Below are positions 1-11,049 of a DNA stretch of 64,000 bases, piece after piece. The stretch comes from Phymatolithon calcareum. Its lineage: Eukaryota; Rhodophyta; Florideophyceae; Hapalidiales. The stretch covers positions 2,728,001 through 2,792,000 of the forward strand of contig OZ345358.1 of assembly GCA_977006965.1 (NCBI GenBank), written 5' to 3'. The notes beneath the pieces were generated by a model. The model did not search any database. It was not told the origin of the DNA and worked only from the letters and a program-made list of their open reading frames with translations. The first letter of the stretch is position 1, and every line of letters starts with the position of its first letter. The position numbers and the translations under genes were made by a program.

Positions 1-1080
1 GCATTTGCTTATGGTTCAAAGTCTAACACATTCATTGGATACAGCGACTTTGTCATGTCTCGCGGTGACCTCACCACCTGGTTCTTCCAATGGGCTTTCG
101 CCGCTACTGCCGCCACCATTGTGTCCGGTTCCGTCGCTGAACGTACTTCTTTCTATGCCTACCTCGGCTACGCTTTCTTCCTCACCGGTTTCGTCTACCC
201 GGTAGTGTCTCACTGGGTGTGGGGCGGCGGTTTCCTCGCCAACTGGGGCATGATTGACTTCGCCGGTTGCTCAGTAGTTCACATGGTTGGTGGATTCGCA
301 GGTCTAACCGGTGCTATCATTGTGGGACCGCGTATGGGTCGCTTCGTAGACGGCAAAGTTGTTGCCTTACCCGGTCACTCCGCCACTCTTTGCACTCTCG
401 GTACTTTCGTGTTGTGGTTCGGTTGGTACGGATTCAATCCCGGTTCAGCTCTCGGTATCACCGGTGGTCTCTACAAGACCGTTGAGCGTTGTGCTGTAAC
501 CACCACCCTCGCTGCCGCCGCCGGTGGTGTCACCACCCTCATTGTCCGCAAGATGACCGACCACATCTTCGACCTCATCTCTGTTCTCAACGGTGTGCTC
601 GCCGGTCTTGTTGCCATCACCGCTTCATGTGCGTTTGTCGAGACCTACGCGGCCGTCATCATCGGAGCCATTGGTGCTGTGGTGTACATTGGTGCTTGTG
701 AGCTCCTTCTCAAGTTCAAGATTGATGACCCACTGGAGGCCTTCCCGATTCATGGTGCGACCGGTCTTTGGGGTGCTATCGCGGTTGGTCTTTTCAACCG
801 TCGCGACCTGCAGGAGGTGGCCGGTTTCGGTACCGACACTGCGGGTCTTTTCTATGGTGGAGCCGGTGCTGGGAAGCTTCTCGGTGTGAACATCGCGGGT
901 TGTCTGATCATCGCTTTGTGGACGTGTGGTCTTATTGCTCCGTTCTTCCTGGGGATGAAGGCCGCTGGTCTACTTCGCATCAGTGCTGATGATGAGATGC
1001 GAGGTAACGATGAGTCCAAACACGGTGGTGCCGCTTACCCAGAATTCGCTGCTGATGCCGTTACCGAGGCTGCCCTTTAA
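1..1080 (+). CDS. Ammonium transporter (AMT family), 5' end cut by window edge
   Basis: Plasma-membrane ammonium transporter of the AMT/MEP/Rh superfamily. The reading frame is open from base 1 and ends at TAA 1078-1080. Comparison with the complete paralog at 15101-16444 shows that about 89 N-terminal residues lie outside the window. It keeps the family hallmarks: WFFQWAFAATAATIVSG, the signature DFAGCSVVHMVGGFAG with the first pore histidine, the second pore histidine in FPIHGATGLWG, and the C-terminal motif GNDESKHGGAAYP. Over the shared ~340 residues I see only two substitutions (Met/Leu near the start, Ala/Ser in RISADDE) plus a different C-terminus (TEAAL versus EPSV). Silent differences are clustered rather than even. 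The gene converges with HisRS. Identity of the family is near certain; which AMT subtype is not resolvable here. Confidence 0.95.
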   Translation, partial: AFAYGSKSNTFIGYSDFVMSRGDLTTWFFQWAFAATAATIVSGSVAERTSFYAYLGYAFFLTGFVYPVVSHWVWGGGFLANWGMIDFAGCSVVHMVGGFAGLTGAIIVGPRMGRFVDGKVVALPGHSATLCTLGTFVLWFGWYGFNPGSALGITGGLYKTVERCAVTTTLAAAAGGVTTLIVRKMTDHIFDLISVLNGVLAGLVAITASCAFVETYAAVIIGAIGAVVYIGACELLLKFKIDDPLEAFPIHGATGLWGAIAVGLFNRRDLQEVAGFGTDTAGLFYGGAGAGKLLGVNIAGCLIIALWTCGLIAPFFLGMKAAGLLRISADDEMRGNDESKHGGAAYPEFAADAVTEAAL

Positions 1081-1554
1081 CGGTTTTGCTCTTAGGAAGT
1101 ATTTCATTTTAAGTTATTGCTAACATTAGGTAGGTATTTTCGTCCTGCGAATGCCGCCTATAAACATGGTCTTCTGATCTGTTTGTAAGATCCTGGAATG
1201 AGTTATGCAGCTTTTTCGCATGGCTTATTAGATCACATAAGACCCTAGGAATGATGAGGTCTTCGTCCATTTTTTAAAAATCGGACGAAGACCGTTATAA
1301 AAATAAAGGACTAAATACTGACTATCGAAGGGCCCAATGGAGGATATCTTCTGATTTCAAATTCGCATTTTGCGACGTACAAGTTAACCGTGCCGCATCA
1401 TCTTCTTGCAGTTATTGAGCCATGAGGAATGTTGTTTTGCGCTCTGATCATATTCTGCCAAGTCATCAATTCGAAAGTACAGAGATGTCAGCAGCGAGAT
1501 TGAAGCATCGCATATGTTTGAAAGCCAAAATTGGGTATGTACGTTTCAGTTGTT
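1081..1554. other. Intergenic region between convergent genes, with a hairpin
   Basis: Shared 3' flank of the AMT gene and HisRS. It holds a perfect 11-bp inverted repeat (GGTCTTCGTCC at 1258-1268 and its complement at 1283-1293, 14-nt AT-rich spacer). An AATAAA-like word follows a few bases after it, so this could be the AMT 3' end and polyadenylation region. The paralog at 15-16 kb lacks this hairpin. No coding signal seen. Confidence 0.5.
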
Positions 1555-3012
1555 TTATTGTGACACGCTCTTTGACGCTTCTTCCTTCCCAACCCCAGAG
1601 CAATTCCCATTCACTTGGTTACATTCAATTGCCACCCACGCATTGATCGCGTTTGCCAATTCAGCCCTGGGCACTCGTTCCTCCGTCTTCCTGACAAGGT
1701 CCTTGAGACAAGCCATACCCTCTCGAATTTCATCCTCACCAATTACGGCGATCATGGGAATGCCCTTCTCCAACGCGCTGGCCAACTGTTTCGCAACATT
1801 CCAGTTCTCATTGTAACAAAATTCGGTCCGCACCCCATACCCCCAAAGCTCTTTGCAAAGACGCAGCCTCTCACTCATTGTCTTTTTGCCGACCGTCGCC
1901 ACCATCACCTGCGTTCTATTTGCCCTGGGTTTGGTTCCAGCAGCTTTCGCCTCATCCTCCGCTGCGCGAACCATAATGCTCATAATGCGTTCGATTCCAA
2001 GCGAGCATCCTACACACGGGATGCTGTTCTTGCGGAACATGCCCACCAAGTTATCGTATCGCCCACCAGCCCCAATCGATCCGACCTTGAATTTCGGAGT
2101 GTCGAGCACGGCTTCGAAAATGACGCCCGTGTAGTAGTCCAACCCACGAGCAAGTGACAGATCGAATGAAACCCGATCCAACGCCCCACCCATGCACTCC
2201 AGGTAATCAAAGAGAATCTCCATTCCATCCAAAGCATCACCGCACGCCTTTGCTATCTCTGTGTCCGCACGTAGCTTCTCCAAAATGACACGAGGTTCCC
2301 CAACAAAATCCATGTAGCCTCCAACCTTATCGGCCGCGTTTTCATCAAGACCCTTTTCTATCATCTCCGCGCGTACAGTCGTCCAAGGCTCCTTATCCAG
2401 TTTGTCCACAGCAGAGCAAATTGCGCGCAGCAGATTATCCGGGACGCCGCATACGCGGAAGACAGAGTCCAAAATTTCGCGAGAGCTGAGTTTGATGCGG
2501 TAAGTGCCGAGGTAGCGCGCGTGGTACGGGGAGACAGCAGCAAGAGCATCGAACATCTCACAGAGCACTGTGATGACCTCTGCGTCTGGGATCATAGCAG
2601 GGTAGACGCCGGCAATGTCGAAATCGCACTGGTAGAACTCACGGAAGCGACCGCGTTCCATAGCTGGACGGTCGCGGCGATACACCTTTGCAATTTGGTA
2701 GCGCTTGATATTGCGAACATTGCTGGATGCAATGTAGCGCGCAAATGGAACAGAGAGGTCGTAGCGCAACGAGAGCTTCTCGCCAGTATCGGACGTCATG
2801 TCGTCGGACAAGTCATATATGAGTTTCGAGTCCTCGCCGTACTTGTTCTGCAACACTTCGCGCAACTCAAAGACTGGGGTATCAATTGCGACCGCGCCGT
2901 GACGAAGAAAAACGGATTTGATCACTGTGAAGGCGCTCTCGCGCACAGACATGGCCACGGGGCCGATGTCGCGCGTGCCTTTCGGCGGCTTGGCGTTGAT
3001 TTTTCCAGACAT
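1555..3012 (-). CDS. HARS: Histidyl-tRNA synthetase (HisRS), cytosolic type
   Basis: Class II aminoacyl-tRNA synthetase charging tRNA-His; 485 aa from the ATG at 3012 (MSGKINAKPPKGTRDIGP). All family landmarks are present: PPKGTRD at the start, SLRYDLSVPFARY, motif 2 GRFREFYQCDFDIAG, the histidine-binding LARGLDYYTGVIFE, GAGGRYDNLVGMF, motif 3 with GCSLGIERI, and a C-terminal anticodon-binding domain (VMVATVGKK, then WNVAKQL and IAVIGEDE). No WHEP extension. The frame stays open upstream to about 3279 but contains no ATG, so I choose 3012. It diverges from the proteasome gene across a 0.5-kb interval and is uninterrupted by introns. Confidence 0.96.
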   Translation of the reverse strand: MSGKINAKPPKGTRDIGPVAMSVRESAFTVIKSVFLRHGAVAIDTPVFELREVLQNKYGEDSKLIYDLSDDMTSDTGEKLSLRYDLSVPFARYIASSNVRNIKRYQIAKVYRRDRPAMERGRFREFYQCDFDIAGVYPAMIPDAEVITVLCEMFDALAAVSPYHARYLGTYRIKLSSREILDSVFRVCGVPDNLLRAICSAVDKLDKEPWTTVRAEMIEKGLDENAADKVGGYMDFVGEPRVILEKLRADTEIAKACGDALDGMEILFDYLECMGGALDRVSFDLSLARGLDYYTGVIFEAVLDTPKFKVGSIGAGGRYDNLVGMFRKNSIPCVGCSLGIERIMSIMVRAAEDEAKAAGTKPRANRTQVMVATVGKKTMSERLRLCKELWGYGVRTEFCYNENWNVAKQLASALEKGIPMIAVIGEDEIREGMACLKDLVRKTEERVPRAELANAINAWVAIECNQVNGNCSGVGKEEASKSVSQ

Positions 3013-3511
3013 GGCTGCGTTTTGTTCACAAACTGAGACCGGAGATGGCAGTAGCGGCACTATAAAGACGAGTTCGAAAAGAGAGGGTTCGGCGGACGTG
3101 CCTGGAGAGCAATGCCACCGACGATGACCTACGCGAACGATGTCGCGCTGTGCGCCCGCGGCGCCGCATGGCCGCCCTGCAAAAGCACTTAATTTGAGAA
3201 TATTTGACGGTGACAGCTGTCGTACAGAAATTCCACGGAAAATCTGGTCCACTAATGGCAATGACGTACAAATCCCCAAATTTTATTTTTTTGAGTAGGT
3301 ATTTTTGCTTATTTACAAAATAGTGGACGTTCGACAAAATTTGACCGCACGTGTTGACTCAATTCATAGTATCACACGTGTCAGTTGATTCCACTTATGA
3401 TATACTTATGTGAGCCTGCTTTGTGCTGGAGGTAAAAGATGATGCAATATCGCCCGATACAGGAGGCCAAGGAGTCGAGAGTCAGTGCATTGGAAACAAC
3501 CAGAGTCCGCA
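3013..3511. promoter_or_regulatory. Divergent promoter interval between HisRS and proteasome beta-2
   Basis: A 499-bp interval separating two head-to-head housekeeping genes, so it must carry both promoters and 5' UTRs. The HisRS-proximal half is GC-rich, the centre is AT-rich. I see no strong TATA box at the expected distance from either start; the only specific support is the divergent layout. Confidence 0.5.
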
Positions 3512-4256
3512 ATGGAGTCTATTATTGCTCTGCAGGGCGAGGACTTCGTGGTGATAGCGGCGGATGTAGCGAGCGCCCGTTCCGTGGTGGTCATGAAGGA
3601 CGACATGGACAAGATCACACATCTTGATTCGCACAAGCTCTTCGCGGCTGCCGGAGTTCCTGGTGACGTAGTGAAGTTCACCGAGCATGTTCAAAAGGAC
3701 GTAAAGTTGAACAGCCTTCGTCTTGGCATTCCGATGTCCACGGCTGCCGTCGCAAACTACGCCCGTGGCGAACTGGCCCGCCTTCTACGGTACGCCTAAC
3801 GCATTCTGCCCACCCGCGCACCGATTGCCCAGTTGCTTCGCTAACGAACAATCACTATTTTTCCGCAACAGACGCGCGCCGTATCAGTGCAATGTTTTGC
3901 TCGGGGGATACGACGAGGACATCGGACCGTCGTTGTATTCGTGCGACTACCTTGGGACGCTAACGAAGCTTAAATTTGCGGCGGAGGGATATGCGCAGTA
4001 TTTTGTGCTGTCCACGCTAGATCGGTACTGGAAGAAGAACATGGCACTCGATGATGCCGTTGACGTTGTGCGGAAGTGTATCGCAGAGGTGCAGCAACGT
4101 CTAGTTATCAACCAGCCGCGCTTTTCCATTAAGGTTGTTGGCAAGGATGGAATCACTGTCATTGAGGCAGCGGATGCAAACTGCCCAGAAAAAACAGCTC
4201 TTGCCGCCGCCTCCCAAGTAACCGCTGAAGTTACCGCTGAAGCAACCACTGCATAA
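3512..4256 (+). CDS. PSMB2: 20S proteasome subunit beta type-2, two exons
   Basis: Non-catalytic-type beta subunit (beta-4 of the yeast ring, PBD in plants) of the 20S proteasome. Exons 3512-3789 and 3872-4256 join in phase 2 to give 220 aa. Exon 1 starts MESIIALQGEDFVVIAAD, the usual Thr-less N-terminus of beta-2 type subunits, and ends ...LARLLR. Exon 2 continues RAPYQCNVLLGGYDED, then LYSCDYLGTL, GYAQYF and LSTLDRYW. The 82-nt intron has GTACGC...CAACAG ends; without splicing, a stop comes 3 codons in. An in-frame GTG upstream at 3485 is ignored because family members begin at this Met. The C-terminal ~25 residues are an Ala/Thr/Glu tail longer than in animals. Confidence 0.95.
3790..3871 (+). 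other. Intron of the proteasome beta-2 gene
   Basis: 82-nt GT-AG intron (GTACGC donor, CAACAG acceptor, C/T-rich run before the acceptor). It is required because exon 1 runs into TAA at 3797-3799 while the conserved protein continues in another frame from 3872. Confidence 0.9.
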
Positions 4257-4436
4257 ACTTGAGTTGCCATCCATGTACTATTTTGGTGCCTTTTGCTTTT
4301 CACTCTTTATTAGTTTCCGGATCGAGATGGCTGGCACCCGGAGATTATCCCTTGCACGAAAATTTGGTACTTTCACAGAAATATTTGTTCAATGCGCCCC
4401 CTACGCATTTTGACAAACTTCGACCCCACTTATTCA

Positions 4437-6989
4437 TCATCGCACGTCCCCAGTGTACGGTGGTCTGGAAATCAGGTCATCGAACACATTAATGTCCCCT
4501 TCCGGCTCATGGTATATGCGCCGCGGTTCTTGCGGTACTACCTCTACCTCAGCGCGATTATCCTGTTGTCGAGCCCACATTTCGCGGTACACTCCATTCG
4601 GATTTGCAATAAGTTGCTCGTGAGTTCCCTCTTCCACCTTTCGTCCGAGTTGAATCACAACGATATGGTCAGCGTCCAGGATAGTACTCAAGCGATGAGC
4701 GACTATCACGCGGGTTCGGTCCACACCTAACTCTTTCAGAGCTTGAGTCACCTCCATTTCCATTAAAGAATCTGAATCACAGCCGCGAATAGTGTTAGAT
4801 TATGGGCAGCTTTAGAAACGCAATCTCTGAAACATATGGAATCGCGGCACATACCTAACGAGCTGGTACTTTCATCCTCCAGAATAATTCGACTTCCTTT
4901 CAGAAAAGCACGGGCAACGGACAGGCGCTGTCGTTCCCCACCGGAAAGCTTTACCCCGCGCTCACCGACGAGCGTTTCGTAGCCTTGCGGTGTTCGCATT
5001 ATTGTTTCGTGGATTGAAGCAGCTTTCGCTGCGGCAATGACCTCCTCATCAGTTGCAGATGGTCTGCCATACCGAAGGTTGTAAGCGATTGTATCTGTTG
5101 GGTCGAGCAGAGAGGATACGAAAAAATTCAAATGTGAGAGGCATGAAGAGAAAGAAGCAAAGAGAAGACGCAGAGAAATGGAATTGCCAGCCCAGTACCA
5201 TTGAATAAAACTGTGTCCTGATGGTGCTCAAAACAAGAATTAGAAGCGCATACACGCGAAGCACACAAACGGTCGCAATAGGATCGGTTAGTCTTCCATG
5301 ACAAATAGCCAAATCGCGTCGTAAGATAAAACAAGAAACAAAACGTACTTGTGGTACAATGCTCACCGCCTGTCTTAACGACGAGAGTGTGACCTTTGAT
5401 ATGTCTTGTCCATCGATCAAAATTCTTCCTTTCGAAATGTCATACAGTCGATACAGCAATCGCAGTGTGCTGCTCTTTCCGCTACCAGACGGGCCCACCA
5501 GTGCGAGAGATTTTCCAGGTGCCACGGAAAACGACAGCTCTTTCAAGGCTTCCCGTCTTTCTTCCACTGCGGCTCCATTTTCGCCCTCCACGCGCTTGAG
5601 CATACTGCCAAATTCAGTCGGTTTTCTGATGAACTCCAAGTCCGCGTCCTGTTCCCCTGGATAAGTGAAACCGACCCCCTCAAACTCGATACCACCGCCT
5701 GTAACAACCAACTTGGCAGCACCTTCGGAATCCTTGATTGCCGACTGCCGCTTGAGAACCTGGAACAAATTCTGCAAATCAATAAGACTCTGCTTAACCT
5801 CACGGTACTGCCATCCCAGAAAATTGAGGGGTACCCACAGCTGCTGCAGCATAGATGAGAGCATCACAAACGACCCGACTGTCATTCGAGCAGCCGCAAT
5901 TGCATTCGCCGACATCCACAGCATGATGGTGAGTCCAGTTGCGAAAATAGCCCCTTGTCCAAAATTCAAAGTGGCATAAAGCCATTCATTTTCAATCGAG
6001 AGACGTTCCGCCTTCCGCAGTGACGCATCGTATCGTTCAAGCTCGAATCGAGAATTATCGAACGCCGTGACAGCGTCGACATTAAAAAACGAATCTGTAA
6101 GCTTTGCCGACGTCTCATTATCCACCGCATTCATCGCTGCACGCAGCTCGCCCATACGATTATTGATCGCAAATGTGTATCCCACGAATAACACAAAAGT
6201 AATCAGCGTAACAACAACATACCACGCCGAGAAGCTAGCAAACAGCACGCCACACACCAAAACGAGTTCGAATATCGTCGGCAAGAATGCAAACAGGACT
6301 CCTCGAAATATCGTGAGCACAGATCGCGTGCCGCGGTCAACAACCCGCGTCAGAGCACCTGTGTGACTTGCGTTATGGAACGCCGCCTCCATAGACAGAA
6401 TGTGCGCGAACGAAAGCGCAGTAATCCGCCGTCCAACCCGCTGCCCAGCTTTTGCAAACACACCGTTGCGTAATTCGCGCGCCATAGATGCGGCTATTTT
6501 GGCCGCGCAATGCATCAAAAGGATAGCTGCAAACGCACGGATGCTGACGCCCGGAACAGACAGGGCATCCACGGCGCGCTTGAACAGAAATGGAACAGTT
6601 AAACCGATGAACTTGCCGGCAACGACGCAAAACATAGCCGCTGCTAAACGGCGCAGAATGAACGGCTCTGCAGACGCCAACCGAATGTATTCTCGCATCA
6701 GCGCAGACAGGGAGCCGCGGGCGTATGCGGCAGAGAAGGCTGAAGATCCAGCGCTGGTGGCGCCTACATCGGAGTCATCTGTTTTGGAGCGTGGACGAGT
6801 ATTGGAGAACGTAGAATTTCCTGCCGTGCCATTTGGGGAAACGGTGGCGTGCGGGTAGAGCTTGGCGCGCCGTCGGCGAGGCACTTGCGTCGCGCGCCGC
6901 GTAGAATGAAGCGCGCAGCGCCCGCAGAATGTACCTCCTGGCAATAGAACGCCTGAGCTGGCAACGACAGAGCTGAAAGATAAGCGCAT
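4437..6989 (-). CDS. ATM1/ABCB7-like organellar ABC half-transporter, four exons
   Basis: Half-size ABC exporter, most like the mitochondrial ATM1/HMT group (export of glutathione/sulfur species for Fe-S assembly). Exons on the minus strand: 6989-5349, 5217-5199 (19 nt), 5094-4855, 4771-4437, giving 744 aa. Start chosen at [13 protein letters not shown]; residues 1-~85 are Arg/Ser/Thr-rich and look like a targeting peptide. The membrane domain begins near [12 protein letters not shown] and includes the long loop with [16 protein letters not shown]. The ATPase domain has Walker [11 protein letters not shown]-loop VSIVPQ|DTVLFN, signature [10 protein letters not shown], Walker B with DESTSSLD, and H-loop VIVAHRLST. 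All key residues are present, so it should be active. It converges with the proteasome gene 180 bp away. Mitochondrial versus plastid location cannot be decided here. Confidence 0.9.
5095..5348 (-). other. Two introns flanking a 19-nt microexon in the ABC transporter gene
   Basis: Intron 1 (5348-5218, 131 nt, GTACGT...CATCAG) and intron 2 (5198-5095, 104 nt, GTACTG...CAACAG) flank exon 2 (5217-5199, GACACAGTTTTATTCAATG). The microexon encodes DTVLFN, the highly conserved continuation of the Q-loop in ABC ATPases, and its splicing restores [20 protein letters not shown] third intron (4854-4772, 83 nt, GTATGT...ATTCAG) splits the Walker B/D-loop region. Confidence 0.85.
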
Positions 6990-7730
6990 TGTGCTGAATT
7001 GGGGAGAACAACAAAGATGCTGGAGCCGCCTTTGTCGCTGGTACGGAGGTCGAAGGATGGTGGTGCAAACCTCTGGAATCTCGTGCCATGAGATGGACAT
7101 GAGCCACTCGAGGAATATTATGTATCATACTGTCCACGCCTCAGCAGAACATTGTTTAGGTGGCGCAAGTCAGAATATACCACGGTGACACAATTGATGA
7201 GACCGTATCCGCGACGAAAAGGTTCCCCAGGTATTCACAAGCGCCCGGGGGCATGGCGTACATGTACGTTTAATTGAATTGACATGTCATGTGCTGGTGC
7301 GACCAAACCGTCCGAAACACTCTTTCATGTGGACGTCTTCCTCGAAGGATATCACCTCTGTATCATCGCATTCAGTGAAGAGGCACCTATTCTAAATGAC
7401 TTTCTGGCTGACTCCAGAGGTGACATATCTGCTCCTACCTCGATCCATCGTCTACAATGAATACTCAGTACGTTTTCTTTTTGTGGTTTTTCCACTATTA
7501 GGCTCGTCATCCGTTCGAGAGCATACCTTTCTTCAACTCCTGGGGACCTCGTCAGAATTCATACTGGTGTAATCTTGACGTCTTGCAGCAACAACGAACG
7601 GACCTGGCGAGGCTTGTTCGTTCTAAAAATATGTCAAATCCAGTTCCATTGATGTACCTCAATTGCAATACTGTAGGTATTGCGCGGAGTACCTCAATTG
7701 CAATTTCTATTGCATGGGAGAAATCTTTCG
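6990..7730. other. Intergenic: ABC gene 5' flank up to LINE insertion
   Basis: Upstream region of the minus-strand ABC gene. It includes two copies of GTACCTCAATTGCAAT about 37 bp apart (near 7655 and 7690). No gene, RNA gene or recognisable mobile element seen before the LINE that starts at 7741. Confidence 0.4.
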
Positions 7731-7740
7731 CTATTGATTG

Positions 7741-10700
7741 CTGTGTTATATCTAACCTTCAGCGTCCAATCAAGGAAATAAGGGAAATGAGGTACAAAGG
7801 TGCCTGGGGATGCTACAGACTTATAGCAGGGAGCATTCTATTGCTATGGGGGACTGGAACGCAAGGCATAAAACATGGGACAGGAAAACCAACCAAAGGG
7901 GCACATTTCTACTGCAATGGTCGGAAAAAAACGGATGGGTTCTACATCACGGAAGAGCAAGCACGTGCATTACATACAACGGCGAAAGCAACATCGATTT
8001 CTTTCTCAGCAAGCGGCTGACACCGGGATCGGTCACATCGCCGAACGGCCCCTGGGAGGCTAACCTCCAGCACAGGCCTGTGATGACGAGTGTTCCGACA
8101 ACAGCACCAAGGCAAAGACGCAAAGAGGTTATATCTACAGAGCAGATCGGACCCGGAGGTCGTCGAAAAAGTACAAACGGAGTATCGCCACAGTCTGCCT
8201 GCACAAATCATGCATCTAAAAGCATGTCAGTCCCCCAGGGAGCTGGTTTCAATTTATAAATCTATTGTGGGCATCTTTATCCAGCCTTGGAGGAAAACAG
8301 TTCCAATGGAAGGAGCTCGAAACACGTTCTGGACGCCCACTCTTAGAGAGATGGCAAAACAGCGAACAAAACTGTTTAGAAGAGCTCGGAAAACAAAGAG
8401 CGAGGTCGATATTCTATCTCACAAGGATTTCAAGAAAAAAATGAGCACAGAGGTAATTGGCGCCAAAAAAGCGTCCTACAATTGATTCCTGGATGACCTG
8501 GACGAACTCCCAGCAGCAGCAGCCCTTGAGAAGACGTCCAAAATGGCAAGAGCTCTCTCCGAGCGGAAGACCGAAAATGTCAAGCAAGGAAGTACGCTGT
8601 CACCTGCACTGTTCCTTGCCCACCTCTCAAGCCTCTGTTGCTCCGAGGAAGGATGGCGCGGAGATACCAAATCTTTTGCTCCCTCTTGGACTTTTCGAAG
8701 CAACATAGAAGCGGCCATCAGGGATAGTCCAATTGGTAAGACCCCTGGACTGGACAAAGTACAAACCGAAATGTTGAAAGTGGACCCAGTACTAAGCACA
8801 AGAGTACTATTTGCGATTTGGGAAGCTTGTTGTCGTTTGCAAACCACACCCTTGGCTTGGAGAACAGCTGAACTTGTACCTTTCTATAAGGATGGAGATA
8901 CAGCATTGCCGACGAGCTACCGCCCAATCTCCCTCCTAAGCCACATGAGGAAGATAATCGAAATGGCATTAGACAAGATGATCAGAAGGAAATACAAGTT
9001 CCATATTTTACAGCTGGGGTTCCAGAAACGAGAGGGCACTGAGTTGGCGCTTCTCCATACTGAAGCCCTCGGACAATCAGGCCACAGCTGCGTGGCAGTC
9101 TTAGACCTTAAAGCTGCCTACGACTCCGTACCAAGGAATAAGCTTACAGAGAGAATAAGGAAGGTTCTGGAACCAGAGATCGCCGAAATGGTTATTCCTT
9201 TTCTGGATCCCTCATTCATACAGACGAGAGACCATGAAGATTCCGTGTGGTACACCATTGACAGAGGCGTTCCTCAGGGGTCCTCTCTCAGTCCGTGCTT
9301 GTACAATATCTTCATGGACAAATTTGCCGTTGCTCTAGACTCCATTCCGAAGAACATCACAAACGAGCCCTGCAAAATGATTGCAGACGACGTGAAATTG
9401 TCCGCAAAATCAGTGGAAGGCCTCCAAAGTATCCTTGATATAGCCTCGGAGTGGGCACAGAGAAATGGTATGGTGTGGAACACCGTGAAAAGCGTAATCC
9501 TTTGGACTAAGGATACGGCAGGGCATAGCTTCCGGCTCTCAGGGCGGCGGCTAAAGATTCTTCGGGAGGTAAAATACCTCGGGGTAACACTAACGGAACA
9601 GGGAGTTTCAGACACCAAACTGACAGACAGGATCAAGAAATCCAAAAATGTGCTTGGGTATCTCCGACGGCTGGGCGTGTTTACTAATGGTGTCCACCCC
9701 GCGAGGGCGAATAGGCTGTACAAATCTCTTGTGCAGTCAAGATGGTAATATGCTCTTCACCTCACACCTTGGACCGCGAAGGTGGCCTCGGAAGTCAGGA
9801 AGGTTGAATCTATGTTCTTCGGGCAAATCCTTGAGAAACCAAGAAAAAGAAGCTTGGACAGGTGCAGGGCTATGTGTTGAATCCTCCAACCCAAGGGAAG
9901 AAGAGACGTCCTTGCAAGACGCTTTGTGCAGAGATTGATAAGAAGACGCGATGCGCTGATATCTGGTCCAACAATAGAGATGACGAACAAGGAACGTCAA
10001 GAAGCGGAGAGAGATATTGTCCACGCGAAAGCGAATAGCTTCCTGTGTGAAGCAGCAAACGAAACGACAGCTAAGACAAACATCAAGAAATACCAAAGAA
10101 ACAAGATACTGGAGGCCGCAGAGGATGTGGAAAAGTCGAAAAAACGACCTATACCGCACGCGAAAGTGTCGTTACCCCCGCACCTTTTCTTCAATTCAAG
10201 AAGACATAGAACACTTGCAATCAAGTGGTCATTTGGAATGTTCCCTCCAATGAGCACCTCTACCCTTATCGAACTCACCGGCCAATGTGGGAAAGATGCC
10301 ATCATAGACGTGATAAATGGCCTCGAAAAGGACAGACTCTCTAAAGAGGACAGCGCCTGGACTAAGCGAGCACTCGACGAGCTCCTAACCATGTTTCAGG
10401 CTTTGGACAAGTAAGGAGTGCCCGCAACTTGAAATCACAGCGTGTCACAGGACAGGGGAGTAACTTTCCCCCTTGAGGTCCCGAAGGAGACCAGAGGTGG
10501 GTTTTTGTAGTCCACTGAATCGTGTTACACTAACAAGAAAAGAAAACGCCTCCATAGACAGAGTGTAATCACTGGGAGTGAAAAGATAAGGGTTGGAGTT
10601 TATCTTGAAAAGGGGTGATGTCTCTGTGATGCGATGCCTCTGTCTAAGATGCGATCAGAATCGTCGCTTAAATAGGGCGGGGGCGAGCGATTGCACACCC

Positions 10701-11009
10701 TGCAAAAAGGGGGGGCACTAACCGACGCTAGACTAATATTACGTTGAGTGTTAGTCTACGTCTGCGATAAATCCGTTTGTTCCTCTTGGAAGAGTCGTTC
10801 ACGATACTGTGTTGTCAGTGCCGGTGGATAGATCACAAGGAGCCGTTATAGAGCTCCTAGGTCGATGGTGATAATGTCGTTCATTACACCCCTGCAATAT
10901 TGCGTGTCTACAAGAGTCTAGCCAAAATCTCTTGGCTCTAGAAAAGTTGCCCCAAGCGTCAGCAGATGCGTTGGTAACTTTTAATTAAAAATATACCTTT
11001 CTTCTTCTT
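7741..11009 (+). mobile_element. LINE copy A (5'-truncated non-LTR retrotransposon) with target duplication
   Basis: A 3.27-kb insertion whose protein, 3' UTR and tail match the complete LINE at 42189-47506. The 10-bp direct repeat CTATTGATTG flanks it (7731-7740 and 11010-11019), placing the 5' truncation inside the endonuclease domain. Its 3' UTR contains the shared CAGAGGT(A/G)GGTTTT block (near 10491) and ends in the conserved stem-loop (10952-10974), TTAATTAAAAA and a (TTC)n tail rather than poly(A). Confidence 0.88.
7745..10414 (+). pseudogene. LINE endonuclease/reverse transcriptase, broken
   Basis: Remains of the LINE-A polyprotein. Endonuclease residues AMGDWNARHKTWDRK and SNIDFFLSK are recognisable. 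RT motifs include FQKREGTELALLH, LDLKAAYDSVPR, GVPQGSSLSPCLYN and the catalytic IADDVKL; the C-terminal block reads FGMFPPMSTSTLIELTGQ. It is non-functional: a frame change occurs near 8130-8150, and in-frame stops lie at 8483-8485 (TGA), 9746-9748 (TAA) and near 9878 (TGA). The longest intact piece is 8543-9748. The C-terminus is in one frame here, which makes this copy useful for interpreting the frameshift in the complete LINE. Confidence 0.9.
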
Positions 11010-11049
11010 CTATTGATTGTTTTTAAACAATCAATAGAAGAAGAAGAAA
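10998..11049. repeat. Perfect 52-bp palindrome at a LINE tail junction
   Basis: Arms 10998-11022 and 11025-11049 are exact 25-base complements with a 2-nt spacer. The arm runs from the (TTC)n tail of LINE A through its target duplication CTATTGATTG and is mirrored by CAATCAATAG followed by (GAA)n. A minus-strand LINE fragment begins immediately after, so this looks like two retrotransposon tails meeting head-on at one palindromic target. Confidence 0.8.

Noticed and set aside
267-989. Several Ser/Arg- or Cys-rich ORFs overlapping AMT genes in other frames
   Set aside because: They recur at the same relative position in each AMT paralog, so they are shadows of the conserved coding sequence.
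3013-3279. Upstream in-frame extension of HisRS as a mitochondrial targeting sequence
   Set aside because: The open frame has no ATG and starts only with TTG. Its content lies in the shared promoter region, so dual targeting from here is unsupported.
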